From assembly GCF_023634805.2 (NCBI RefSeq), contig NZ_CP106881.1, positions 3,253,501 through 3,317,500 on the forward strand: DNA of 64,000 nt. The letters are read 5' to 3'. Origin of the DNA: Comamonas endophytica (GTDB taxonomy: Bacteria > Pseudomonadota > Gammaproteobacteria > Burkholderiales > Burkholderiaceae_C). A model generated the notes under the pieces. That model ran no database searches and was not told where the DNA came from. It worked only from the letters and a program-made list of their open reading frames with translations. Below are positions 50,949-60,900 of the stretch, in pieces; within the stretch, counting starts at the first letter, position 1; each line of letters opens with the position of its first letter. Position numbers and translations under genes: made by a program.

Positions 50949-51749
50949 TCAGGCGCAGGCGGCCAGCGGCGTACTTTCCATCCACTGGGCAAAGCTGCTG
51001 GCGCAGCGCACCACGTTCCCCACCACCAGCACGCTGGGGCTGCCCAGCTTTTCCTGCGCCACTACCTGCGTGAGCGCATCGAGCCGCGCAATCGCGTGGC
51101 GCTGCTGTGGCAGCGAGGCGTTCTGGATCACGGCCACGGGCATATCCGCGGGCAGGCCCTGCAGCAAGCCATGCGCGATGCCGGCCACGCCTTTCATGCC
51201 CATGTAGATCACCAGCGTCAGCTGCGCGGCATGCGCGGTGGCGGCCAGCGCCGGCCAGTCGATGGGGGCTCCGCCCGGGCGGGTGTGGCCGGTGATGAAT
51301 ACCACGCCCTGCGCATGCGAGCGGTGCGTCAGTGGCGCGCCGATCTGCGTGATCCCCGCCAGGCCCGCGGTGATGCCGTTGACGACATCGACTTCGACGC
51401 CCGCAGCGCGCAGGTGCTCGGCTTCCTCGCCGCCGCGTCCGAAGATGAACGGGTCGCCGCCCTTGAGGCGCGCCACGTTCTCGCCCGCCAGCGCGTTGCT
51501 CAGCATCAGCTTTTCAATGAAGGGCTGCGGCGTGCTCATGCAGCCGCCGCGCTTGCCCACCGGGATGATGCGCGCGCCAGGCGGGGCCAGCGCGAGGATC
51601 GCATCGCTGACCAGATCATCGGCCAGCAGCACCGTGGCGGCTTGTATTGCCTTGAGCGCCTTGAGCGTCAGCAGCTCGGGATCGCCCGGGCCGGCGCCCA
51701 CCAAGGTGCAGCGGCCCGGGGAGCGAGACGGTTCGGTGATGTGGGACAT
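50949..51749 (-). CDS. cobA: Uroporphyrinogen-III C-methyltransferase
   Basis: A 266-aa SAM-dependent enzyme that makes precorrin-2 for sirohaem. LVGAGPGDPELLTLKALKA near the N-terminus and RLKGGDPFIFGRGGEEAEHL are the two SUMT signatures, and GHTRPGG and IYMGMKG follow in order. It lacks the CysG N-terminal oxidase/chelatase domain. It is last in the nirB-nirD-nasA operon, supplying sirohaem to NirB. Confidence 0.93.
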   Translation of the reverse strand: MSHITEPSRSPGRCTLVGAGPGDPELLTLKALKAIQAATVLLADDLVSDAILALAPPGARIIPVGKRGGCMSTPQPFIEKLMLSNALAGENVARLKGGDPFIFGRGGEEAEHLRAAGVEVDVVNGITAGLAGITQIGAPLTHRSHAQGVVFITGHTRPGGAPIDWPALAATAHAAQLTLVIYMGMKGVAGIAHGLLQGLPADMPVAVIQNASLPQQRHAIARLDALTQVVAQEKLGSPSVLVVGNVVRCASSFAQWMESTPLAACA

Positions 51750-51755
51750 AGGGCC

Positions 51756-54584
51756 TCAGGCGTTGGTGGTTTCGGGTAGTGCGGCCACAGGTATGGCCTG
51801 CACCAGGCGTTTGAGTTCGGGAATGCAGGAGCCGCATTGCGTGCCGCAGCCCAGGCGCTGCTGCAGTTGCGCCAGGCGCTCGCCATCGCAGCCCGCGCAT
51901 TGCGCCAGCGTCTGCCCGATGCGATCGGCGTTGACGTTCATGCAGCTGCAGACCTGGGCGCTGCGTGGCGCGGCCCCGCTGGGCGGGTGGGCGCTCTGGG
52001 TCAGAAGCAGATGGGTGGGTTGGGGCAGCGGCAGTTCGTCGGCCAGCAGCTGCGCGAGCCAGCTGCCGGCGCGCGTGTCGCCGGTCAGCAGCAGGACCTC
52101 GAGGCGCAGCGCGCCCTGGTCCAGGGGCTGCAGCTGCAGCGTGCGGCTTTGCTGCCGGCGCTTGTCTTCGTAGCGTATGGCGTGGGCGCCGCTCAGTCCC
52201 AGCAACTGCTCGATCTGCTGCAGCACTTCGGGCGCAGGCGGCTGGTGTGCCGCGGCGCGCAGGAGCACGCCGGTGCGTGTTCGCGCGGCGGCGCTCAGCG
52301 GCACCTGGCTGCCAAAGGGCGCGCAGGTGGCGAAGTCGAATTCCCCCATCAGCGCGGCCAGCGATTGGCGCGCTTCAAGCACGCTTTCCGCGGGCAGCCA
52401 GGCCATGGCCAGCAGCGACCAGGGCAGCTCCACCTTGCTGACCTTGACGGCCGTATGCTTGAGCTCGGGCTGCTTGGAGGTGGGGCAGAAGGCCGGCTGC
52501 GTCAGCGCGTTGATGCCCAGCAGCCGCTCGCCATTTTCAGCGCGGCCGCCGAGGAATTCGCTGCCCCAGTGCATGGCCATGAACAGCCGCGTGGGCGCCA
52601 GCTGGGTATCGGCCTGCACGGGCACCATCAATGTGCCGCGCCGGCTGGCGATCTGCACCAGCTCGCCTTCGGCGAAGCCGCGGCGCTGCATGTCCTGCGG
52701 GTGCATGTGCAGGCGTGGCTCGGCGGTGTGGCTGAACAGGCGCCCCAGCGTGCCGGTGCGGCTCATGCCATGCCACTGGTCGCGCAGCCGGCCGGTGGTG
52801 AGGCCGAACGGATAGCGCGCATCGACGGGCTCGGCCAGCGGTTGGTAGGACGCCGAATGGAAGCGCGCCTTGCCATCGGGGGTGGGAAAGATGCCGTTTT
52901 CATAGAGGCGTGCCTGGCCCTGACTGGCACCTTCAGGCATGGGCCACTGCTGCGGGCCCTGTTCCAGCCTCTCCCATGACAGGCCGGTGATATCGAGATC
53001 GCGCCCCGCGGTGCTGCTGCGGTGCTCCTCCCACAGCGCCTGTGGGCCTGCATAGGGAAACAGCGTGCGCTGGCCGGGCCGCAGCCTGGCTTCCAGGCGA
53101 TGCGCCAGCTCCACTGCAATCTGCCAGTCATGGCGCGCCATGCCGGGCGCGGGCACGGCGGCGCGCACGCGCGAGATGCGGCGCTCGCTGTTGGTGACGG
53201 TGCCGATCTTCTCGCCCCAGCTGCTGGCCGGCAGCAGCAGATGCGCATGGCGCGCGGTTTCGGTGGTGGTGAAGGCCTCCTGTACCACCACCAGCTCGGC
53301 GCGCTCGAGCGCGCGCTGCACCATGCGTTGGTCGGGCATGCTCTGCGCGGGATTGGTGCAGGCGATCCACAGCGCCTTGATCTGTCCGTCGGCCGCGGCC
53401 TCGAACATCTCGATCGCGGTCTTTCCGGGCGCGGCCGGCACCTCGGGAATGCCCCAGAGCGCCGCGACTTCGGCGCGGTGCGTGGCGTTGGCCAGATCGC
53501 GGTGGCCGCTCAGGAGATTTGCCATGCCGCCTACCTCGCGCCCCCCCATCGCATTGGGCTGGCCGGTGAGCGACAGCGGCCCGGCGCCGGGCTTGCCGAT
53601 CTGGCCCGTCGCCAGATGCAGATTGATCAGCGCCGCGTTCTTCGCGGTGCCGCTGCTGCTTTGGTTCAGCCCCTGGCAGTAGAGACTCAAGCTGGCAGGG
53701 GATTGCGCAAACCAGCGCGTGGCCTGCAGCACGTCGTCGACGCGCACCCCGCATTCCTGCGCGACGCGCTCGGGCGTGGCGCTGCGTACCAGGTTCTTGA
53801 GTGCTTCGAAGCCCGTGGTGTGGGCGGCAATGTAATCGCTGTCGATCCAGCCTTCCCAGAGCATCAGGTGCAGCATGCCGTGGAACAGCAGCACATCGCT
53901 GCCCGGCGCGATCGGCAGGAACAGATCGGCCAGGCTGGCGGTGTCGGTGCGGCGCGGGTCGGCAACGATGATCTTCATCGCCGGGTTCGCGGCCTTGGCG
54001 GCTTCCAGGCGCCGGAACAGGATCGGATGCGCCCAGGCCATGTTGCTGCCGACGATGAACACGCAATGCGCGCGCTCGATGTCTTCATAGCACGCCGGTG
54101 GCGCATCGGCGCCCAGCGTGGCCTTGTAGCCGGCCACCGCGCTGCTCATGCACAGCCGCGAGTTGGTGTCGAGGTTGTTGGTGCCCAGCAAGCCCTTGGC
54201 CAGCTTGTTGAAGGCGTAATAGTCCTCGGTCAGCAGCTGGCCGCTGAGATAGAAGCCCACGGCGTCGGGGCCATGGTCGGTGACGATGCGCGCGATCTCG
54301 CTGCTGGCCGTGTCGAGCGCCGCATCCCAGCTGACCGGCACCGGCGCCGCGCCGCGCTCCAGGCGCTGCATTGGCTGCAGCAGCCGGGCCTGGCGCGTGA
54401 CTTCGGCCGTCGCCGTGAGATGCAGCGTGCTGCCCTTGGTACACAGCTTGCCGAAATTCGCCGGGTGCAGCGGATCGCCCTGCACGCCGGTGATGCGGCC
54501 GCCTTGCGCTTCGATGACGACGCCACAACCCACGCCGCAATAGGGGCAGGTCGAGCGCGTGTGGGTGACGGGGAGGGCGCTCAT
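51756..54584 (-). CDS. nasA: Assimilatory nitrate reductase with C-terminal Fe-S domain
   Basis: A 942-aa molybdopterin (bis-MGD) enzyme reducing nitrate to nitrite in the cytoplasm. N-terminal STCPYCGVGCGVVIEA with KLCTKG binds a [4Fe-4S] cluster. NSRLCMSSAVAGYKATLGAD and NPAMGG-like GQPNAMGGREVGGMANLL mark the molybdenum domain. The last 70 residues add a BFD-like [2Fe-2S] domain, CSCMNVNADRIG and GCGTQCGSCIPELK. Start ATG 54584 lies 13 nt after nirD; the longer frame overlaps nirD. No separate electron-transfer subunit is seen; the fused domain may take that role. Confidence 0.92.
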   Translation of the reverse strand: MSALPVTHTRSTCPYCGVGCGVVIEAQGGRITGVQGDPLHPANFGKLCTKGSTLHLTATAEVTRQARLLQPMQRLERGAAPVPVSWDAALDTASSEIARIVTDHGPDAVGFYLSGQLLTEDYYAFNKLAKGLLGTNNLDTNSRLCMSSAVAGYKATLGADAPPACYEDIERAHCVFIVGSNMAWAHPILFRRLEAAKAANPAMKIIVADPRRTDTASLADLFLPIAPGSDVLLFHGMLHLMLWEGWIDSDYIAAHTTGFEALKNLVRSATPERVAQECGVRVDDVLQATRWFAQSPASLSLYCQGLNQSSSGTAKNAALINLHLATGQIGKPGAGPLSLTGQPNAMGGREVGGMANLLSGHRDLANATHRAEVAALWGIPEVPAAPGKTAIEMFEAAADGQIKALWIACTNPAQSMPDQRMVQRALERAELVVVQEAFTTTETARHAHLLLPASSWGEKIGTVTNSERRISRVRAAVPAPGMARHDWQIAVELAHRLEARLRPGQRTLFPYAGPQALWEEHRSSTAGRDLDITGLSWERLEQGPQQWPMPEGASQGQARLYENGIFPTPDGKARFHSASYQPLAEPVDARYPFGLTTGRLRDQWHGMSRTGTLGRLFSHTAEPRLHMHPQDMQRRGFAEGELVQIASRRGTLMVPVQADTQLAPTRLFMAMHWGSEFLGGRAENGERLLGINALTQPAFCPTSKQPELKHTAVKVSKVELPWSLLAMAWLPAESVLEARQSLAALMGEFDFATCAPFGSQVPLSAAARTRTGVLLRAAAHQPPAPEVLQQIEQLLGLSGAHAIRYEDKRRQQSRTLQLQPLDQGALRLEVLLLTGDTRAGSWLAQLLADELPLPQPTHLLLTQSAHPPSGAAPRSAQVCSCMNVNADRIGQTLAQCAGCDGERLAQLQQRLGCGTQCGSCIPELKRLVQAIPVAALPETTNA

Positions 54585-54597
54585 GGGCGGCTCCTGC

Positions 54598-54984
54598 TCA
54601 GTGCGTGCAGGCCGTCTTGCGCGAGACGGGGCCGGCGATGGGCCGGGTCTGCCCGGTGGCATGTTCGGCGAGCTGCTCGGCATCGAGATAGACCAGGCCC
54701 TCCTCGAGCTTGACGCGAAAGCTGGGCGTGCAGCCCTCGTCGGGCGCGGCGGCATGGCCGTCGCAGCCGATGCTCCAGTTGTGCAGCGGGCAGGCCACGC
54801 TGTTGCCCAGCACGATGCCCTGCGACAGCGGCCCGCCCTTGTGCGGGCAGCGGTCGAGCAGCGCGAACAGGCCGTCGGCCTCGTTGCGGAATATCGCGAC
54901 ATCGAGGCCGTTCTCGCGCGCCACGCGGCGCGCGCCCAGCCGGGGGATATCGTCCAGTGCGCAGATGGCAATCCAGTCGTACAT
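54598..54984 (-). CDS. nirD: Nitrite reductase small subunit with Rieske ligands
   Basis: A 128-aa Rieske-fold protein. Unlike E. coli NirD, which lacks them, it keeps both ligand pairs: CPHKGGPL (C-x-H) near 46 and CPLHNW (C-x2-H) near 65, so it may bind a [2Fe-2S] cluster. It lies 10 nt after nirB and is expected to pair with it for NADH-dependent nitrite reduction. Confidence 0.9.
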   Translation of the reverse strand: MYDWIAICALDDIPRLGARRVARENGLDVAIFRNEADGLFALLDRCPHKGGPLSQGIVLGNSVACPLHNWSIGCDGHAAAPDEGCTPSFRVKLEEGLVYLDAEQLAEHATGQTRPIAGPVSRKTACTH

Positions 54985-54994
54985 GTTTTCTCCT

Positions 54995-57460
54995 TCAGGC
55001 GGGCAGGGCGGTGGCGACGTGGGCAACCGGCGTGAACTGACGCTCATCCACGGCCGCCTTCTGCAGCTCGAACCAGGGATCGGGCTCGCCATCGAGCGCG
55101 AACTGCAGCCGCTCCCAGAGCTCGGCGCGGCCGGCGTGGTCTTCGAGAATGCGCTTCTTAACGTAATCGAGCCCCACGCGGTTGACGTAGTGCACGGTGC
55201 GCTCGAGGTACCAGCCTTCCTCGCGGTACAGCTGCATGAACGCGCCGGTGTACTCCAGCACCTCGGCCGCGGTCTTGACCTTGGTGAAGAAATGCGCGAC
55301 CTCGGTCTTGATGCCGCCGTTGCCCGCGATGTGCAGCTCCCAGCCGCTGTCCACGCCGATCACGCCCACGTCCTTGATGCCGCTCTCGGCGCAGTTGCGC
55401 GGGCAGCCCGAGACCGCGAACTTGACCTTGTGCGGCGCGTACATGCGCCACATCGCGCGCTCCAGGTCTTTGCCCATCTGCGTGCTGTCCTGCGTGCCCA
55501 TGCGGCACCATTCCGAGCCGACGCAGGTCTTGACGGTGCGCAGCGCCTTGGCATACGCATGGCCGCTGGGCATGCCGATGTCGCGCCAGACGTTGACCAG
55601 GTCTTCCTTCTTCACGCCCAGCAGGTCGATGCGCTGGCCGCCTGTGACCTTCACGGTGGGGATCTGGTATTTGTCCACGGCGTCCGCGATGCGGCGCAGC
55701 TCGTCGGCCGTGGTCTCTCCGCCCCACATGCGCGGAATCACGCTGTAGGTACCGTCTTTCTGGATGTTCGCGTGGCTGCGCTCGTTGATGAAACGGCTTT
55801 GCGGGTCGTCCTTGGCCTCCTTGGGCCAGGTGCTCAGCAGGTAGTAGTTGATCGCCGGGCGGCAGCTGGCGCAGCCGTTGGGCGTGCTCCAGTCCATGAA
55901 GCGGTAGACTTCGGGGATGCTCAGCAGCTTGTTGGCGCGGATGGCGTCGCGCACCACCTGGTGGCCGTGCTCCGTGCAGCCGCACATCGCCTTGAGCCTG
56001 GGCTTGGCGGAATAGTCGCCGCCGGCGGTGAACATGATGATCTGCTCGACCAGCCCGGTGCACGAGCCGCAGCTGGCGCTGGCCTTGGTGTGCTTGCGCA
56101 CCTCTTCCAGCGTGAACAGGCCCTTGTCCTTGATGGCCTTGCAGATGCTGCCCTTGGTGATGCCGTTGCAGCCGCAGACCTCGTCGCCGTCGGCCATGGC
56201 GGCGGCCTTGCTGTGGCCCTCGTGGCCGCTGTCGCCCAGGTTGGATTCGCCGAACATCAGCCGGTCGCGGATGCCGGCGATGCTCTTGCCCTCGCGCAGC
56301 AGCTTGAAGTACCAGCTTCCGTCCACCGTGTCGCCATAGAGGCAGGCGCCGACCAGCTTGTCGTCGGCGATCACCAGCTTCTTGTACACGCCGCCGATCG
56401 GGTCGCTGAGCACGATTTCCTCGGTCTCCGCCGAGCCCTGGAAGTTGCCGGCGGAGAACAGGTCGATGCCCGTGACCTTGAGCTTGGTCGAGGTGACGGA
56501 GCCTTCATAGCGGCTGATGCCCAGTTCCGCCAGATGGTTCGCCAGCACCTTGCCCTGCTCGAACAGCGGCGCCACCAGCCCGTAGGCCACGCCGCGGTGC
56601 GCCGCGCATTCGCCCACCGCGTAGATGCGCGGGTCGGTCGTGGTCTGCAGCGTGTCGTGCACGACGATGCCGCGGTCGACATGCAGCCGCGCCGATTCGG
56701 CCAGTGCGGTATTGGGGCGGATGCCCACGGCCATGACCACCAGATCCGCCGGCACCTCGCTGCCGTCTTTGAAGCGCACGGCGCGCACGCGGCCCGCATC
56801 GTTGCCCAGCAGTTCCTGCGTCTGCGCGCCCATGAGGAACTGCATGCCGCGCTCCTGCAGCGACTTGCGCAGCAGCCTGGCGGCCGCCTCGTCGAGCTGG
56901 CGCTCCATCAGCCATTCGTTCACATGCACCACCGTGACCTGCATGCCGCGCTTCACCAGCCCGTTGGCGGCTTCGAGCCCCAGCAGGCCGCCGCCGATGA
57001 CCACCGCGTGGCGGTATTGCGTGGAGGCATCGATCATGGCCTGGGTATCGGCAATGTCGCGGTAGCCCAGCACCCCCTGCAGCCGGCTGCCGGGAATCGG
57101 CAGGATGAAGGCATTCGAGCCGGTGGCCATGATCAGCCGGTCGTAGGGGGCACTGAGTTCCTCGCCCGCAGCGTTGACGGCGTGCACGGTGCGCGTCTGG
57201 CGGTCGATCCTCGTGACGGTGAAGCCCGCATGCAGCGTGATCGCGTTGTCGGTGTACCAGTTCCAGTCGTTGAGCACGATCTGCTCGAGCGTCTGCTCGC
57301 CGGCGAGCAGCGGCGACAGCATGATGCGGTTGTAGTTCGGGTGCGGCTCAGCTCCGAACACGGTGATGTCGTACATGTCGGGCGCGAGCTTGAGCAGCTC
57401 CTCGAGCGCGCGCACGCCCGCCATTCCATTGCCGACCATGACCAGTCTGGATTTCTTCAT
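54995..57460 (-). CDS. nirB: Nitrite reductase (NADH) large subunit
   Basis: An 821-aa enzyme. N-terminal FAD/NADH folds (VMVGNGMAGVRALEELLK; AVVIGGGLLGLEAANGL) are followed by a BFD-like [2Fe-2S] region (CGCNGITKGSICKAI, SCGSC) near 430. The ferredoxin-like and sirohaem domains follow, with CVGSEWCRMG and SGCPRNCAESGIKD supplying cluster and sirohaem ligands. It reduces nitrite to ammonium in the cytoplasm. It is the first gene of the operon and is preceded by a structured leader. Confidence 0.95.
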   Translation of the reverse strand: MKKSRLVMVGNGMAGVRALEELLKLAPDMYDITVFGAEPHPNYNRIMLSPLLAGEQTLEQIVLNDWNWYTDNAITLHAGFTVTRIDRQTRTVHAVNAAGEELSAPYDRLIMATGSNAFILPIPGSRLQGVLGYRDIADTQAMIDASTQYRHAVVIGGGLLGLEAANGLVKRGMQVTVVHVNEWLMERQLDEAAARLLRKSLQERGMQFLMGAQTQELLGNDAGRVRAVRFKDGSEVPADLVVMAVGIRPNTALAESARLHVDRGIVVHDTLQTTTDPRIYAVGECAAHRGVAYGLVAPLFEQGKVLANHLAELGISRYEGSVTSTKLKVTGIDLFSAGNFQGSAETEEIVLSDPIGGVYKKLVIADDKLVGACLYGDTVDGSWYFKLLREGKSIAGIRDRLMFGESNLGDSGHEGHSKAAAMADGDEVCGCNGITKGSICKAIKDKGLFTLEEVRKHTKASASCGSCTGLVEQIIMFTAGGDYSAKPRLKAMCGCTEHGHQVVRDAIRANKLLSIPEVYRFMDWSTPNGCASCRPAINYYLLSTWPKEAKDDPQSRFINERSHANIQKDGTYSVIPRMWGGETTADELRRIADAVDKYQIPTVKVTGGQRIDLLGVKKEDLVNVWRDIGMPSGHAYAKALRTVKTCVGSEWCRMGTQDSTQMGKDLERAMWRMYAPHKVKFAVSGCPRNCAESGIKDVGVIGVDSGWELHIAGNGGIKTEVAHFFTKVKTAAEVLEYTGAFMQLYREEGWYLERTVHYVNRVGLDYVKKRILEDHAGRAELWERLQFALDGEPDPWFELQKAAVDERQFTPVAHVATALPA

Positions 57461-57490
57461 TGCTTGTCTTTCGTGGGCAGTGCTGAAAAC

Positions 57491-57539
57491 AAAAAAGGCG
57501 CCTGTCCCTGCACAGCCTGGCTGTGGGGAAAGACGCCTT
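57491..57539 (-). terminator. Leader terminator upstream of nirB
   Basis: On the minus strand AAGGCG...CACAGCCAGGCTGTG...CGCCTT folds into a long stem followed directly by six T, located 31 nt before the nirB ATG. Being between leader hairpins and the first gene, it is suited to attenuation. Confidence 0.75.
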
Positions 57540-57545
57540 CGTCAT

Positions 57546-57596
57546 GGGTTCAGGTCCACCGTTGCACCGAAACCCTTTGTGGCCTTCGGTGGCCAC
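57546..57596 (-). promoter_or_regulatory. Tandem hexaloop hairpins (ANTAR/NasT target) in the nirB leader
   Basis: On the minus strand, hairpin 1 is GUGGCC-ACCGAA-GGCCAC (57579-57596) and hairpin 2 is GGGUUUCGGUGC-AACGGU-GGACCUGAACCC (57546-57575, two mismatches). Both loops have six bases with A at position 1 and G at position 4, the published consensus for RNA recognised by ANTAR proteins such as NasT and NasR. The terminator at 57491-57539 follows. The promoter must be further right, in 57600-57990. Confidence 0.65.
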
Positions 57597-57775
57597 GGGA
57601 TGGGTTAAGCAAGTTGCGGGCCAGGGCGGTTACGCGCAGAGGTGGTTTGGGGTGCGTTGGTTATGCACCGCTATGGGGAGGTGGATGCTGCTTTTGGGTG
57701 CGCGGTGAGGAAAATGCATTTGTGGACGTGGAAAATCCATGCTATTTCTTGAGGACAGGCCCGTCATCCTTCGAT

Positions 57776-57926
57776 CCTTCGACAGGCTCAGGATCAGGAC
57801 GAACGGACTAAAACCTGCCCGCCTCGGTGCCCCTGGCCCCCGGCCCCTGGGCCCCCGGTCCCCCGGCCCCCGGTCCCCTTGGCCCCTGGGCCCCTGGGCC
57901 CCCGCTCGCCCTGAGCCTGTCGAAGG
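57776..57926. repeat. REP-like inverted repeats around a GC-rich simple sequence
   Basis: CCTTCGACAGGCTCAGG (57776-57792) is exactly mirrored by CCTGAGCCTGTCGAAGG (57910-57926). Between them, 57829-57904 is a simple C/G-rich run built of variants of CCCCTGGGCC. The same 17-mer family recurs at 62380 and 62505. Such elements are common intergenic repeats in this group. The rest of 57600-57997 carries no gene. Confidence 0.8.
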
Positions 57927-57997
57927 GTGGGCGGCCTGACCTACCGCTCGCCCCAAGCCGTCGTGATGCGACGCGACTCGACCCCGAGGAAGTCCCC

Positions 57998-60900
57998 TCA
58001 AGCAATCGTCATCAGACTCGCGTTCCCCCCCGCCGCCGCCGTGTTCACGCTCAGCGCGCGTTCCATCACCAGCCGCTCCAGCGGCACGTCGTGCAGCGTG
58101 GAGGTGATGCCGGCAATCGGCCCCTTGCGGGCGGCAACCGCCTGCTGGATCTGCTGCAGGCCGATCGCCGAGCCATGGTGCAGCACGGCGTCGAAAGCCA
58201 CTTCGGAGGCCGTCCAGTCGGGCACCAGCGCAATGGACTGGCGCACGGCCTGGGGCAGGCGCGCGAACAGGGGCTGGGTATCGGCGGGCCAGATGGCGCG
58301 GCTGCCCACCGCCAGCACCGCCGCCAGCTGGACCAGCCGGGCCTGGTCGCCTTCGGCCAGGCACAGCACGGCTTCGCGCGGGACCAGCGTGTAGACATTG
58401 CGCTCGCCCGTCGGGCCCGGCAGCGTCTGCGCGGCCTGGCGCGGCACCAGCGACTGGAAGCGCGCGCAGGCCGAGGCCAGCTCGTTCAGGCCCGAGCCTT
58501 CGGCCCAGCGCTGCAGTTCGCCCAATGCCGCGCCCGCGCGCCAGTGCGCCGAGGTATCGATCTCCTGCGCGCCCTGCGGCATGGCTTGCTGCAGCACATC
58601 GCCCGGACGCTGCGACAGCAGGCGGTAGAGATACAGCGGGCCGCCGGCCTTCGGGCCGGTGCCCGACAGGCCTTCGCCGCCAAAGGGCTGCACGCCGACC
58701 ACGGCGCCCACCATGTTGCGGTTCACATAGACATTGCCCGCGTGTGCGGCGCCCACCACCTGGGCGATGGTTTCGTCGATGCGCGTGTGCAGGCCCAGCG
58801 TGAGGCCGTAGCCCGTGGCGTTGATCTGCTCGAGCAGCTGCGGCAGGTTGCTGCGGCGATAGCGCACCACGTGCAGCACCGGGCCGAAGATCTCGCGCTG
58901 GAGCTCGGCAATGGAGTCGAGCTCGATCAGCGTCGGCAGCACGAAGGTGCCTCGCGCCAGCGCCTCGGCGTCGATCTGCCAGCCGGTGCGCAGCACCTTG
59001 CGGCCCTTGGCCTGCATGGCGGCAATGTGGTCCTCGATGCCGTCGCGCGCCTGGGCGTCGATCACCGGGCCTACGTCCACGGCCAGCTGGCCGGGGTTGC
59101 CGATGCGGCTTTGCGCCATGGCGCCCTGCAGCATCTCGATGGTGCGCTCGGCGCAGTCCTCCTGCAGGCACAGCACGCGCAGCGCCGAGCAGCGCTGGCC
59201 CGCGCTGTCGAAGGCCGAGGCCACGACATCGGCCACCACCTGCTCGGCCAATGCCGACGAATCCACGATCATCGCGTTCTGGCCGCCGGTCTCGGCAACC
59301 AGCGGGATCGGCTGGCCGTTGCGGCCCAGGCGCGTTGCCAGCGACTTCTGCAGGATGCGCGCCACATCGGTGGAACCCGTGAACAGCACGCCCTGCACGC
59401 GCGCGTCGCCGACCAGCGTCGCGCCCACGGTTTCGCCCTGGCCGGGCAGGAGCTGCACCACGGCCTGCGGAATGCCTGCGTCCCACAGCCGCCGCACTGC
59501 ATGCGCGGCCACCAGCGGGGTCTGTTCTGCGGGCTTGGCCAGCACCGGATTGCCGGCGGCCACGGCAGCGCTGATCTGGCCCAGGAAAATGGCCAGCGGG
59601 AAATTCCAGGGGCTGATGCAGACCACCGGGCCCAGCGGCAGATGGCTGCCGGCCACCAGGTCGGCGCGTGCCTGGCCCGCATAGAAGCGCAGGAAGTCCA
59701 CGGCTTCGCGCACTTCGGCAATGGCGTTGGCGGCGGTCTTGCCGGCTTCGCGCGCCAGCAGGGCAATCAGCTGCGCCATGTCGGCTTCCAGCAGATCGGC
59801 GGCACGCTCGAGCATGGCTGCGCGCTCGGCAGGGGCTGTGGCAGCCCAGGCACCGGCGGCCTGCTCGGCGGCGGCAAGCGCATGCTCGACTTCATGCGAA
59901 GACGCTTCCCGCACCCGACCCACCAGATCGCGCAGATCCGCGGGGTTGCGTATCTCCACGCTGGCGCCCTCGAATGCAGCGGGTGCCGCCGTCACGGCAA
60001 TGCCGGGCGCCAGCATCGGGACTGCGGACCAGTCGGTAGGTGCCTGCAGGGCATGGGCCAAGACCTGCAGCGTGTTTTCATTGGACAGATCCAGGCCGCG
60101 CGAGTTGGCGCGCGCCGTGCCATAGAGCGCCACGGGCAGGGGAATGGCGGGGTGCGGCGCGCCGAGCTGGCCGTCCGCGTCGGCCATGCGCTCCACCGTG
60201 CGCACCGGGTCTTCGACCAGCGACTCCAGCGGCAGCGCGGGGTCGGCAATGCGGTTCACGAAGGAGGTGTTGGCGCCGTTTTCCAGCAGCCGGCGCACCA
60301 GGTAGGCCAGCAGCGTTTCATGCGTGCCCACGGGCGCATAGATGCGGCAGGGGCGGCCCAGCTGCGCGACGACCTGTTCGTACAGCGGCTCGCCCATGCC
60401 GTGCAGGCACTGGAATTCATACTGCCCGGCGGTATAGCGCGCCGGATCGGCCATCTGGTGGATGGCGGCGACGGTGTGTGCGTTGTGCGTGGCGAACTGC
60501 GGGAACACGGCGTCGGGCGCCGCCAGCAGCTTGCGCGCGCAGGCCAGGTAGGCGAGGTCGGTATGGGGCTTGCGCGTGTAGACCGGATAGCCGTCCTGGC
60601 CGTCGACCTGGGCGCGCTTGATCTCGCTGTCCCAGTAGGCGCCCTTGACCAGGCGGACCATCAGCCGGTGGCCGCTGCGGCGTGCCAGGTCGATCATGAA
60701 ATCGATGACCTGCGGGCAGCGCTTCTGGTAGGCCTGCACGACAAAGCCGATGCCCTGCCAGCCGGCCAGCTGGGGCTCGAAGCACAGGCGCTCGAGCAGG
60801 TCCAGCGACAGCTCCAGGCGGTCGGCTTCCTCGGCGTCGATGTTCAGGCCGATGTCGTAGCCCTTGGCCTGCACGGCCAGCTGCAGCACGCGCGGATAGA

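Noticed and set aside
51756..54971. Full-length 1071-codon frame as a longer nitrate reductase
   Set aside because: The extra 129 codons are antisense-frame translation through nirD with no conserved residues; the CPYCGVGC cluster is expected near the N-terminus, as obtained from ATG 54584.
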